The notes beneath the pieces were generated by a model, which did not search any database, was not told the DNA's origin, and saw only the letters and a program-made list of their open reading frames with translations. Made by a program: the position numbers and the translations under genes. A DNA stretch of 64,000 nt from Circinella minor (Eukaryota; Mucoromycota; Mucoromycetes; Mucorales; Lichtheimiaceae). The number at the start of each line of letters is the position of its first letter. The stretch's first letter is position 1. This document shows, piece after piece, positions 47,814 to 60,209 of the stretch. The stretch lies in the NCBI GenBank assembly GCA_016758965.1, contig JAEPRB010000026.1, positions 62,001-126,000 on the forward strand, in the 5' to 3' direction.

Positions 47814-48247
47814 ATAATGTTGACAAAAAAAGAAATACGTAAGAGGAAAAACTTGTATATGTATCTATGTGTGTGTGTATATGTTTTTTACTCTTTTTTT
47901 TTATTATGTATATACTTGGTAAAAATGAGGTGTGTTTATAGATTGAAATAAATATTCAACAGAAAAAAACAATATAACAACACGGAACAGAAGAAATGAG
48001 AGTAAAAATAATATAACAGCAGGAATAATGGGCGAGGGAAGGAAAAAGGAAAAGAGGAAAGGGTTCTGTGTGAATAGTGAGCGAATTGCGGAAAGAGAGA
48101 AATTGGATAAAGGGGATATGTATGTAACAGTGTATATTATATATACTTTGTAAAAGCGTGTATGTGTGATCGTGTGTTGTAGTTGTAGTTCAAAGAGAAA
48201 AGAAGAAGAAAAGAAAAAAGAAAAAGAAAAAGAAAATGGAAAACAGG
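47814..48247. other. Convergent intergenic region between Alg13 and Rgp1
   Basis: About 430 bases between two stop codons. The right half is purine-rich (A/G runs). It probably contains both 3' UTRs. No gene is seen. Confidence 0.45.
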
Positions 48248-51200
48248 TTACTGTACAAAAAATGTATATGGACGACCATAAACTGCACGATCAGTTCCGC
48301 CAGGTGATCCATATACTCGGATTGGAATTTGACAATCAAAAGTACTTACATTCACATCTTGTGCACTTTGATAATGCCTATGGCGTTCATCAACATTAAT
48401 GGGAATATATGATGCGGGGATGTTAGTATCGTTGTTGGAAGAGGGTGAAGGAGAGGAATGATTAGCGGTAGTATTCTTATTGTTATTAGTAGTAGTAGTA
48501 TTGGTTGTGGCTGCTGTTTTCTGGGTGACGATGAATTCAAACTTGAGATAATATTGTAATTTTACTAAAAAAGGAAAATAAAATTTTGCGAATCAATATA
48601 CGTATAAATGTATGTATGTATATATATATATAGCTTTAAATAGTGTATTTACCTCCTGTTGTTTGAAATTCTGGTGAAGCAATGGAAGGAATAGGTAGTG
48701 AAAAGGCCAGCCTTCGATGTGAACGACAAAATGAATGATGTTCGGCATAACACTTCCGTGAAATTCGAGAAATTTGTTGTATAGGACGAAGAGCAATATC
48801 TGATTCAACAACTTCACTACTCTCAAGTAGAATAGATACCTATTAAATTACAATATATATTAGCCGTTAGTTTTTCTTTTTGCTCCAAACAATCGTTAAA
48901 TTTGTGTTGCTTATGTATGTGTGTAAGTTTACCTCATATGTAGGTAATACAGCATGTTCAAAATCTAATACGCCTTGTACTGCTTCTCCTAATCGATAAG
49001 CTGTTTTTGTCATATGTAACTGTGCGACTCGCTGATTATTTTTACAAATATCAAACATTGCTAAATATAAATTGAATACATTAGTCTTTTAATAAACATA
49101 TTAATAATAAACATAATAAACGCTTCCTCATTTCATTGATATCACATACCTTTTCGACTACTATTTGTTATCCGCGATACAATCTGTGCACAAGCTCTAC
49201 CAAACATTCTTTTCTCAGCCGTATCATCATCATCATCTTGTTTTTGTTCTTCTGTAGGTTCATCGTATGCATCACTTTCTCGACGTGTAATTTCAGAAAT
49301 GGATTCATTTTCTGTACTATGTAATGATAATTCATTTACATAATCGAGAAAATCACTCCTTGCCTTATCACTTGCTAGTAAATATCCATTCATACACCAT
49401 ATATATATTAACTATTAATTTTTCTGTCTCTTTCTCGAGCATTCCAACAATATATAAAACACTATCCCACTTCATTTTTTCATTTCTCTTTAAATCAATA
49501 TAATAGATATATTACCGGATTTACTTGATGTTCGTCTCATATGCATCTTCGACTTTTTAAAATCTTCTTCTGAGAATTGTTCTACAATAGCCTCATCTTT
49601 ATACATAACAACAGGATTCATCAAATCATATATTGGCCTAGATCCATCCTCTATAATTTTTGGTAATACGTTAATAGATGATCAATATTAATATATCCAA
49701 TTTTCTTTTGAAGGAAAATGCATTCTTTTTCCATTCACAAAATTACCTGATACATGATTCAGTACACGGAAAGGTATTTGTACAACCTGACCTTGACCAT
49801 TTGATGGAGAGGAATTTGATCGCTGAGTACCAACGACGAGCGAATAAGTGAATCGAATTGCTTTGCCTCGATGTGATGGTGGGATATCATTAGGAAGCTT
49901 GAGTTTATAAGAAACTGAGATATATAAAATTAGCCTCATATATACAATGTTTTTAGTCGTATTTTGAAACTTTGAGAAATAATAACAAACAGTAACTTAC
50001 ACTTTTTTGTTTCACCGGGAGCTAAATCAAGATCAACAAAAAGAATGGAGGGAGGTGTGGAAATAACAGGTGTTGTCCGTGTATCTAATGTTGAATATTT
50101 AATACAAAAATCAAATAATTTTTTTCTCTCAATAATATCACTGCTATCCTCCTCTTTGTAATGCTCTTTTTCCAAACCCAGAATAGATTTAATCATTTCT
50201 CATATAATAATAATAATAATAATAATTACCAATCTTTGACTGTGTATCCGGTTTACCCATTAATAAACCACCTCCACCACCCATACCAGAACCATGTGGA
50301 CGATACATTGTACGTCGTTTCAAAGGTGCAAATTCATTATTATTAATAAGTGACGGATCCACAATAAAATTACCTACCACTTGGGCAAACCCCCATAACA
50401 AATGCTCTGGCTTTTTAACAAGTGACGGTGCAGAAGATGATCTCAGAAGAAATTGAGAAAGTCGTGGTGCTGATAATTGTGATGCTCTACCTCCTGTCGC
50501 CCCAGCCAGATATGGATGATTGGATGCTAATGAATCTACCGAACTACGACGACTGGCGTCTAAATAAAGTTCACCACGAATAGTAGATTGTGTATCAGTA
50601 CTTGATCTTGGTGTCATGGTGTCTCCTAATTCAATAGATATAGGCTCTCCTCCTTCTTCTGTCGCTGCCTCTATATCAGCTTCATTGTTATTATTATTTT
50701 CCATGTCACCGTTCATTTTTTCATTTGATAACGATAATTCCTCTATTTATGTACAATTTGAAAAACAACTGATAAGATCATTGTTTTTTTTTCTGGTATT
50801 TTTTTTTTTTTTTTGCATATATATATATATAAATTGCTGCTTCTATCCCTTATCTTTCTTTTTTTTTCCCATTTTTCTTTTGCACACTCGCTTTCATTTC
50901 TCTTCTTTCTTATATTTTTATATTGAACTTTTTTTCCTTACTTTGTGACGGTAATTCCCACCTTCCTTCGCGTTGACCATCTTGACGCGTAGATTGCTCT
51001 TGTGTCTGTTGTTGTCTATTTCCAGTAAAAAACGAAAATGTTGATGATGCCAAAGAAGTAAGGCTTGTTGCTGCTGATTTAGTCATTGTTGTTGCAGAAC
51101 TATTATTCGGTGCTGAACTACAACCACTACTACTGGTTGAAAGAGCTAAACCTTCCACTTCTCGTGATGCACTTTTCGTCTGACGTTGTTCTCGTTGCTG

Positions 51201-51667
51201 TTTTCCAGTAGCATTATAATTATTGTTGTTACTGGTGTTGTTATTATTTGGAGGAGGAGAAGACACGGTCATATCAGTTGTAGAGTTAAGAGAGTGAGAA
51301 CGACTATGACTTTTTCCATTTCCTTGAAGATGGCGCGGTGAAGGTTGATGAAAACGTGTACTAGATCGTCTACTATAAGAAGAAGACGATGACGATGACG
51401 CACTAGGTGGTTTTGGAAGTGTTGGTAGAGGGTTGCTAAATTCAATTGTACAGGAAACTGTTTCACCAGCATAAAACACAGCACCTTGTGAGAATGTCGT
51501 CGTCACTAATATGTATACATAAATTATTTAATATTAAGTGCTTCTCATTAGGTCATATATCTGCGCGTTCAGTTTTCTTTCACTATTATTGTCTTTTATT
51601 TTCAAATTGTTACGTTTCAAAATAAAATAAAAATAATATTATTATTATACACACCAAGGACGCTCAT
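48248..51667 (-). CDS. RGP1: Rgp1-like subunit of the Ric1-Rgp1 Rab GEF (arrestin-like fold)
   Basis: Ten exons on the minus strand: 51667-51655, 51505-50942, 50742-50230, 50198-50001, 49914-49747, 49650-49516, 49374-49150, 49060-48933, 48839-48653 and 48564-48248, giving 815 aa. The start is TFSQGAVFYAGETVSCTIEF, the arrestin-like N-strand motif of Rgp1. Key family blocks are KLPNDIPPSHRGKAIRFTYS, VVQIPFRVLNHV, GSRPIYDLMNPVV, AYRLGEAVQGVLDF and the last strand FDCQIPIRVYGSPGG. Ser/Asn/Gln-rich inserts lie in the first third. With Ric1, Rgp1 activates Ypt6/Rab6 at the Golgi for endosome-to-Golgi retrograde traffic. The first coding exon is only 13 nt. The apparent donor before the final segment (GTAAGT near 48351) is read through, because the coding frame and homology continue. 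Confidence 0.88.
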
Positions 51668-52173
51668 TGTTTTATTTAAAAAAAGAAGAAAAAGAAAGTT
51701 AAGAAAAAAGGAAAAAAAAAAAAAAAGAAGTTATCAAAGCAGCAAAAGCGATACACAGAGAGAGAAAAAGCAGTATAACTCCCGCTTGTTTTCGTGTAAG
51801 GTTAGCACAATTTGTGTTTGTTAACTATTATTTATGGTAATCATCGATATTTTTAACCCAATAAATTTTTATTTTTATGCTTGAGGATTATTATTATTAT
51901 TATTATTAAATGGTACAAATGATGTATGTAGGTAAAATTACAAATAAATTATATAAATAAATAAATGAAAATATATATAATTATATACATATTATTATTA
52001 TTGTTAGTATTATTAAAATTAATATTAATATTAATATTAATATTATTGCTATAATTGCAGTTGCCATGGATATTTTTACGCGGATAATAGAATATTATTT
52101 GCTGTTATAATTTGTTGCAGTTGTTGGTAAAAAAAAAAAACCATGCTGCTGGTGGTGATGATGATGATTTCTT
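51668..52173. other. Intergenic with AT microsatellites
   Basis: About 500 bases between the Rgp1 start and the methyltransferase stop. It contains ATT repeats (near 51890-51910) and an ATTAAT run (near 52016-52045). No gene is seen. Confidence 0.5.
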
Positions 52174-53661
52174 TTAAGTTGGCTTTCTTCCATAAGCCCA
52201 ATGGATATTGGAATATGTTTTGTATTCTACACATTCATCAAATGCTTTATCAACATATTCTTCAAAATGTTTCTCATCAAAGTCGGCATCAGATTTAAAT
52301 AAATCTTGATATATGATAGGTCCCAAATGTCGTACTCCAGCTAGGATATTCTATTTATTTATTTTTTGGTTTTGGTTAATGTATTATCACAATAAGTATA
52401 ACGAATAGCCCCATTTTTTATTTGACTATATAATCATAATAATACGGAGCTCCTTATAATATAAAGTTATAATATATTACACTCGCTACTAACACTAGTA
52501 ATAGTACTAAGTAACTAATTGATATTATTATTGTTTACCTCATACATAAGTTTTCCCATGTAACCACCCCAACAGACTGGAATTGATACATATTCAGCTT
52601 TAATATCTTGAAACCCACCTTGTTGAAGAAATCGTTTTAATTTTGGTCCCTGAAATAAATACTTTTGTTGAGATTTTAAATAATGAAATACTATATTTTT
52701 TTATCATTATTCATTATCATCATTCAATTATCGGTTAGTTATTTTACAAAAAATAAAAAAGTAAACAATAAACAATAAACAAAAATAAATAAATAAATAT
52801 TTTTGATAACATACCACATTCAAAAAGCCTGGAGAAAAGAGGACCAGCTCGTTTGGGCATAATGTCATACTATTTTTTTATACAAAACATTCATGTTATA
52901 AAGATTTTCAAGTTTTACTAATAAAAACAGGGTGATGATCGTGTATAATAATATGGAAAAAAGATTTTCTTTTAATCACCTCAACAAGTTCTACATATCC
53001 ACCGGATTTTAATAAGCGCATCATTTCACCGATAATGAAACTGATGTCATCACCGTGATAAAGATGTACCATATTACGCTGATGAATAAAGTCAAACGAA
53101 TCACTAGAATGATCAATCCCTTGTAATATATTTGCCTTGTCAAAATGTAAATTGGGGGGTATATGAGGAAAATCTTCGGTATCAGGAACTTTAAACAAAT
53201 TTAGGCCATAGCACATGGTATTTGGAAAATCGTTTGCCATTTCTATTATACAAAGAAAGAATGTTTAGTTTTTCATGACAGCAAAAGAATAATAATATTT
53301 ATCTCCATGACGACAGAAATAAAAAGAATTATTCCCATAACAACTGAAAAAAGATACTTTATTTACCAACAATCCAAGTAAAACAAACTCCACTGCCATA
53401 ATCTAAAATAGCTACGTTTGAATTTTCTTGCTCTAACAGGTTATCGATAGGAGCAAAATAACTTTTTTGAAATACGTGTTTTAATAAAAAATGCTCGTTT
53501 CGTTGTCGCGCGGTTTCTACCTCGCTCAACGCAAAAGGGAGATCTGGAAATTTTGGAGTACTGTGTGTTGACGTAGCTCCATCTGAGTAATCAAATGATT
53601 CTCCATTACTACTTTCAGCAGAAGCCTTGGACTTGGTCCTTCGAGAAATTCGATTACCCAT
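52174..53661 (-). CDS. SAM-dependent methyltransferase (class I, LaeA/UMTA-like) with apparent frameshift
   Basis: Five exons on the minus strand: 53661-53367, 53242-52980, 52869-52815, 52649-52539 and 52350-52174, about 300 aa. The N-terminus (MGNRISRRTK) is basic with a Gly-2, as in myristoylated proteins. The SAM motif I is VAILDYGSGVC; later motifs are FDFIHQRNMVHLYH, LLKSGGYVELVE, a DIMPKRAGPLFSRL block, GGFQDIKAEYVSIPVCWGG and the C-terminal KTYSNIHWAYGRKP. Exons 1-2 end in phase 0 and exon 4 starts in phase 0, but exon 3 is 55 nt. The total is therefore one base over a multiple of three. The extra base coincides with a run of five A (plus strand 52822-52826). This is either a sequencing error, a real polymorphism or a recent pseudogene. 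The substrate is unknown. Confidence 0.75.
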
Positions 53662-56600
53662 GAGCGGAAAAAAAAGTGAAAAAGATACTCAAGAAAAGAG
53701 AAAAAAAATGAATAGGAAGAGAAAGAAGCGGGTAAAAGGTAGTAAAGCAAGATTTTTGTTTTAAAAAAATGAGGTCGGGTAAAGCTGTTATATAGGTATT
53801 ATGATAACATTTTATTATAACTTGCTCTTCCTTCTTCCCAATGGTTTCACAAGTGATCAAATTTAACAAAAGGGTACGTTTCCGATCAAAAAAAAAAAGT
53901 CATAACTAAATAAGGTGCGTTTCGATTGCGTCGTGGGAGTCAAAAAAGTGCTACATTTCCTTCTTCTAATATTATAAACCATTTGAGTTACATCATACAT
54001 TTGTGCTGCCTTTTCATCAGTTCACTCTCTCCATCTCTGTCTATCTTTTTAACCAGAAACCTGGAAAGTGTACAAAAAAAATACAAATTTAGGATGTTAA
54101 TTACTCTTAATGTTGATAATATAACAATATAATTTCAATTTAATATTTCATATACTCCATTGTTACTTTTCATTAAGATAGATCGACAAAAAAAAAGGTG
54201 GCGGGATTATATATTATACAAAAAAAAAAATCAGGAACACAAATGTCGCGTGCTTTCTTTTCTTTTACTTTTCTCCCCCGCATCAATCCCAACTCTGAAA
54301 ATAAAGTGACAAGCTCGCTTTATTGAAATAGACGAGTTCCTTTAATATCTCTGAGATTTACTAGTATTGTTACTGTTAGAATTATTACTGTTTGGTAAAT
54401 ATATTCAAGTAAAATGAGAAAAAAACTCTTAGTTTACCATCAAGAGTTTTCTTTTTTAACTGCATTTATTTCTCACTAGCATGTTCTTTATGCTGTTTCT
54501 TTTTTTGGATGCAGTAACACAAAAGTCCAGAGTTCGCTCTTGAAATGACTTCACTCCGAAACCTAATAGGTATTGTAACGTTTTGTATTAACCCAACCGA
54601 TCGTTTCTTCTCCGCTTTTTTTTTCTCTTTTTTAGATGGATAAATCGAGTACAAGCATATCTTGCTTCTTCATCAGTAGAAAAAAGGTATCCTCATTAGT
54701 ATACATACAAGATAAAAAAAAAATAAGAGGTATGTATATACTTACTTTAATCCAATTTTATTTTATTACTTGGTGAAATGTAACACTGCATACCCATTTA
54801 TGAAATGTGGCGTGTAGTAATATATACATATGTATACGCTATTTTTTTTTCTATTACTATGTGTTTTAGTTAATTATATAATTAACAATCTTTCAAAAAC
54901 CAATCATTTCATGTAAATAATTAGGGTACAATTCTTCTTTTGCTTACATTATACATTACGCTTTCTAATAAATTAAACATGAATTATCATCTGGTACAGT
55001 AGTACGTGATGGTTGTCACTTTTTTTAGAATTCTGTAAGTTATATATTACTCATAAAGCTTTATCTTTGAGAGAGAGAAGTCTGACTAAAAAACTTATAC
55101 ATATGAATCGCAAGATAATAATTCGCCTCGTTGTACACACAATAAATATATTTATATGATTTTTTCTCTCGTAGTTTGCTTACGTGATATGTGAATACAT
55201 TAGGCACATACATACACGAAATGAGTCACTGTATTATGATATGTTATACATTGAATGAAAAAGGAAGAATTCAACAAGAATAATAATGTAAAAAAAAAAC
55301 CATGTTGTTATATGATTCAAATTGTAGATGAATCTAATTTTTCTTTCAAGAAATTCAGTCAGCAAGATACACGACAACAATAATATTTATAGCTTACAAT
55401 CCTTTGACATCTCTCTCCTTGATAATGTATATATAACCTCCCGTATACTAATAAGAATAGCTAAAAGAAAAAAAGAAGGGCAAGAGATCATTCACATTTA
55501 CTTCCCTACTGTTCTCTTAACCTTTTGGTGGTCTACTTGGGTTTTGTGAACAACGGTGCGTTTGTGAAACTGCTATGTATACTTTTTGGAAGGTATGGGC
55601 TACCATTATCATAGCATTCACATCATCACCACAGTCTGATATATTTGCGAATTGTTATAAAGTGAAATAACTTATGCATTCTACTCAAGGGGTGATATTA
55701 ATATTGAATAGTAATATTTCAAGATGATTCCTTTATTATTATATTGTTTATTATTCGATTTACTACGTATCTACTGTATAACGATTATCATAAGAATGGA
55801 GAGATCTCATCAGTTTTATAATAAGAATGATTCTAGGTCATATTATTGCACAAGAAAAAGATCATTAGTGATTTTTTTGTCTTGTAGGAAATATGTAAAA
55901 TAAAAAAAAACCGCACACACGTAATTATACAAATAAATATATTGGCTGCGCCAAAATAAATTATACGCCATTAATAGTTACATGAGTGATGGTGTCCACC
56001 CAACACTTTTACCGCGGCTAGCGAAAGTCCGCCAATAATTCGAAGCTGCTTTCCCAAAAAAAAAATTGGAGTCTTTTTCTTTCGACAAACATAACATAGA
56101 TGGTAATAATGTAAATAAAAAAGAATTATAGTTCACTGTATTTATATGCTTAGAATAATAGTATCTTTTTAAATTTATTAAAAGAAAATATAAATAATAG
56201 ACTTGTATATAAAAAAATCAATAAGATGGCTTTAGAGTGGATGAAACGTTATATTCTAATTATGATGGCAATCCCAGAATACCGTATTCCAAAAAAAAAC
56301 ATCAAGCCATTATTTTCTTAATCTTAACCTTATATCAATAAGAATAAAAAAAATATTGGGGGAAAAAATCTATAAACACAACAACACGTTGTTTTATATA
56401 ACTATAATATATATACGTATAAATAAATTTCGTTGGTATATTATTATTGTTATGATTATCATTAACTTAGCAAGAGATACAATAACTTTTTTTTATCGTG
56501 GTTAAATCTTTTCTCACCTATGTAACAACGTTCAATGGTTTTTTTTTTTTTTTTTTTGGAGAAAAAGCAAGTGTAGTTGATGTCTAGAATACCAGTTACA

Positions 56601-58041
56601 CATTAAATATTGGTTTTCGTGAAGTTAACTTTATTTATTCATAAATGAATTGTCTGGTCTCTACTGTCAAAAAAAATTGCAAACTTTATTGATAAAAAGA
56701 CCTCCTCATTCTGTTTGTGTGAATACCTACCGACCTATTATTTTGTACATATTATAATTATTAGTAATAATGTTGGACATTATCGTTTCTTCTAGCCCAT
56801 ACTTAAATACAATATATTTCTTTTTTTTTTCTTATAAGGGCGAAATGTCGCACATGTCTATTAGAATATAATTTCTATGCATATTATATGAAAAAAAGAT
56901 GTTCATATAACTAATATTTTTCCTCTCGATATGGGTCCAATAAAAGTAAATTGATCGTTAAATTGACAAAACGTTCAACGAATTGATCAAACCAAAAAAA
57001 CTCGAAATTCTTATAAATCAGTTTTTTTATGTACACTATTGAAATAGTAATTGTGACGCTTATCTGCTGTTACAATTGTAATGCCGCTTTTTTCTTATTT
57101 TTTATACTTTCAGTATATTAATATACATGCTCTCGTTAATCATTACACCGATGTTGGATCGATATACTAAACTACAGAGTACTTGGTTCCTACATTGAAA
57201 TTATATGTTTCAACTTAGAAGATTTTGTGTAACATAGCGGAGATATATCAATCAATTACTTCAACTTTCTCCACTCTCTGCTAAAACTGAGCTTTACTAA
57301 TCAACTTTGACAACCTTCATCACAACTTCTTTTTTCAGGAAGCTAATTCATAATAAATATTTTAAATATGCATAAAAATATATGTTATCGATTAGAAAGT
57401 CAAAATATTTAGCTTTCATGTCTCTGAAGGTCTTTAAAATTGTGGTAGAATCTTGGCGGTTATAGGTGAAATATACCCTAAAGTATAAAAAAAATTGAGC
57501 AATAAAAAACATTCCAAGTTACGTATGATAGAAAAGACCTACTTTATCTCGAGTAGAACATACAAATACCCTGCAACATTTTCCCTGGACAGCGCTAATA
57601 AACATGAGTAATATGTTCATAATCAAGAATTCTTACAAAATTATAAAGCAGCAGAGGTTTGTTACGTATCTATATTTTTTTTAGAGCTAATATAGAACAT
57701 GCGTTATTATTATATTTATACTGACAGATTTTCAATCACCTTCAATAGAGCAACCGATTTTGTTTATCGCTATTATTGGTACGTTTTTACATAATATTTT
57801 TTTTTGGCAAACATAAAATAGGAAATTTTTGCTTCAAAATTAAATATTTTTTTACAAATAAGAAAAGACTTTCACACGAAATGATATACAAAAGCTTTGT
57901 CTAATAAGAGAGGAAAAGACGGATATGTGTATACATATATTACTTTTTATTGTCCACAATAATATAAACTACTATAAAGAAGCACAATACTACTACTTTG
58001 GTATATAGTTAAAGTTATATAGTTTTTGATATTAATGTTAG
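53662..58041. other. Long gene-poor intergenic region
   Basis: 4.4 kb of AT-rich DNA between the methyltransferase start (left, minus strand) and the S28 protease stop (right). Frames are short and low-complexity. A 13-bp palindrome (TTGGC-TGC-GCCAA) lies near 55945-55957 beside a GC-richer patch to about 56050. It could be the end of an old transposon, but no partner repeat was found. Otherwise I see nothing. Confidence 0.45.
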
Positions 58042-60209
58042 TTAATTATCGTTGTAATTTTCTGTATCTGCATCTGCTTCTGTAATCCAACCACTAATAG
58101 TCGTGAACAAATCTTTTTGAACTTGTCTAATATCGTCCGATACGTAATCTGATACAAAGAAGTCCTATTAAGGGAGAGAGAGATAAAAAATATATAAACA
58201 TCTTCCTTCTTATTATGACATTCAGCGTACTGATGTATAGCATGTACAACAATATTTTTTCTATTATTATATATATGTTACCCAATGATGAACTGATTGA
58301 GGCAATACAACATATCGTGCATTATCTTGTTTTTTATTATGATCGTTATTTCCTCGTTCAGGAGCCCAGTCACTTTGTACGCTCAATGTTCTCCAAGGAT
58401 CATATTCGCCATCAATCCAAAAAGTTCGATTCAATTTAATATTCCATCCTTGATATTCCTTATTGATATAACGCCATTGAGGTCTTACAGGTATGTTATG
58501 TTCACCAAAGAAAAGTGGACATTGTCGTTGATACCACTTGGTATCTAATTTTCGTGATACAATGGTACCAGAAATCCAATTTGGTGTACCCGTTTGCCAA
58601 TAAGCATATTCAGTACAAATTTGCCATACCCAAGGTCGAGAAGGCGATTTGAGATCATTATACATTGGTGCTTTGGGATCATGCGAATCTAAACATTCAT
58701 TGACTGAGGAGTATTCATGACACATCTTTTCAGTGATATTACCAATATATCCTGCATAAGCTTCAATATATCCATGCAAATTATTCATTCCATCAAAGAC
58801 ACTACAAAATTCAGTTTCGAATGGATTGGATGTGGGCGTCATAGCTTGCCATAGGCCAAGAGGAAACATAAGTACTATATATACCCATTGATGATTAATA
58901 CAGTAAAAGTTAATATTGAGTACGTAATACAAGAGAGAGAGGGAGAGAGAACAAATAAATACTTACAATTCGCGAAATCATCATCATGTTTCAAATCCTT
59001 GGCACCGAATGTTTCTTTAAGACGCCGTTTTGGTTCTTGAAATGGACTGAATAGTATGTGATCAACATAGCTAATAACTTGTTCAATGGCTTGAATACAG
59101 TGTTTTGGACCATATTTTTGAATAGGATAAAAATATTCATAATAATTATATTTCATTTGTACTGGAGCTGATGATGGAACTGCTGCGAAAACAATATCAG
59201 GGTAGCGATAACGCATCCATGCAGCAAGATTTCCACTATATGAACCACCATAAACAATCCATTTTGTTTCAGGTGCTGCAGGTAATTCTAAATTTGGCAA
59301 CTACTACCATTAAAAAACAAATTTAATTTGGTTTTTTTTTTTTACTTTTTCTGGTTATTTTTTTTTTACCTTCACTTTTTTGATAATATTTGCCATATCT
59401 TCTAATGCTTGTTCTGTATTTAAAGTACGTAAATATTGAACGGAATAATCCTATGATTTCACATACATACATAAATATCAGTAAGTTATGTCACATGATA
59501 ATTATACAGATTGTAAAGTTGTAATTGTGTTTATTAATTATTATGCACATACTGTTCCGAGCTGAGATTCACCATAGCATCTATGCTCCATCACAATAAC
59601 AACACCGTGAAGCTGTTCTGCTAATAAAGCCATTGAAGAATTTGTTACATATATTGCTCGACCAATTGCATCCGCTTCACCAGCATTATATACTACAATA
59701 CATATATAAACCATCCAAAGGAAGGTTAACCTTTCATAATTCATAAAAGCGAAAGTTGTTGCGATTTTGTTAACACAAAAGAAAAATAACTTACGAATCA
59801 CCGGGCCACCAGCCTGGTACCAATCTGTATTTGCCCAATAACGATGTTTGAAGGTGCCTGCCGATATATCTGAATGATCCACTGGTTGATCAAAGTAAAA
59901 TGGACCATATTTTTCATCTACAAGAGATGTTACTTTTGAAGATGCATGTATTTCATTTTTTTTATATAATCTATTCATTATTTAGAAGAAATGATATATT
60001 TACGCGTGGAAAATATAAAAAAGGATTAGTATTTGAATACAAACTCAAGATAAGATTATCTTTAATATTAAAACAAATACACATAGATTTGAATATGATA
60101 CTCTTATTCTCAATAACACTTACTCATCAAGACGCCATGTAGACCCTAAAAAAGCGTGAGATGTATGTAAACTAGCCAAGAAAAGTAGAATACAAAAGAA
60201 AGAACGCAT
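58042..60209 (-). CDS. Secreted serine carboxypeptidase, peptidase family S28 (PRCP/DPP7-like)
   Basis: Seven exons on the minus strand: 60209-60124, 59970-59795, 59692-59553, 59450-59370, 59300-58967, 58874-58282 and 58164-58042, giving 510 aa. A signal peptide (SFFCILLFLASLHTSHA) opens the protein. The S28 order is clear: YFDQPVDHSDISAGTFKHRY, GEADAIGRA, VIVMEHRCYGES, the nucleophile motif YGGSYSGNLA (Ser181), FAAVPSSAPV, the Asp motif IDGEYDPWRT and the His motif SVHHW (466-470). The family removes residues next to proline or N-terminal dipeptides in lysosome/vacuole or outside the cell. Length matches fungal S28 members. Several N-x-T/S sites suggest glycosylation. No truncation is visible. 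Confidence 0.93.

Noticed and set aside
48317..48350. Possible last intron of Rgp1 between GTAAGT and CGAG
   Set aside because: It would be only about 34 nt. Reading through keeps the frame and gives the conserved C-terminal FDCQIP strand.
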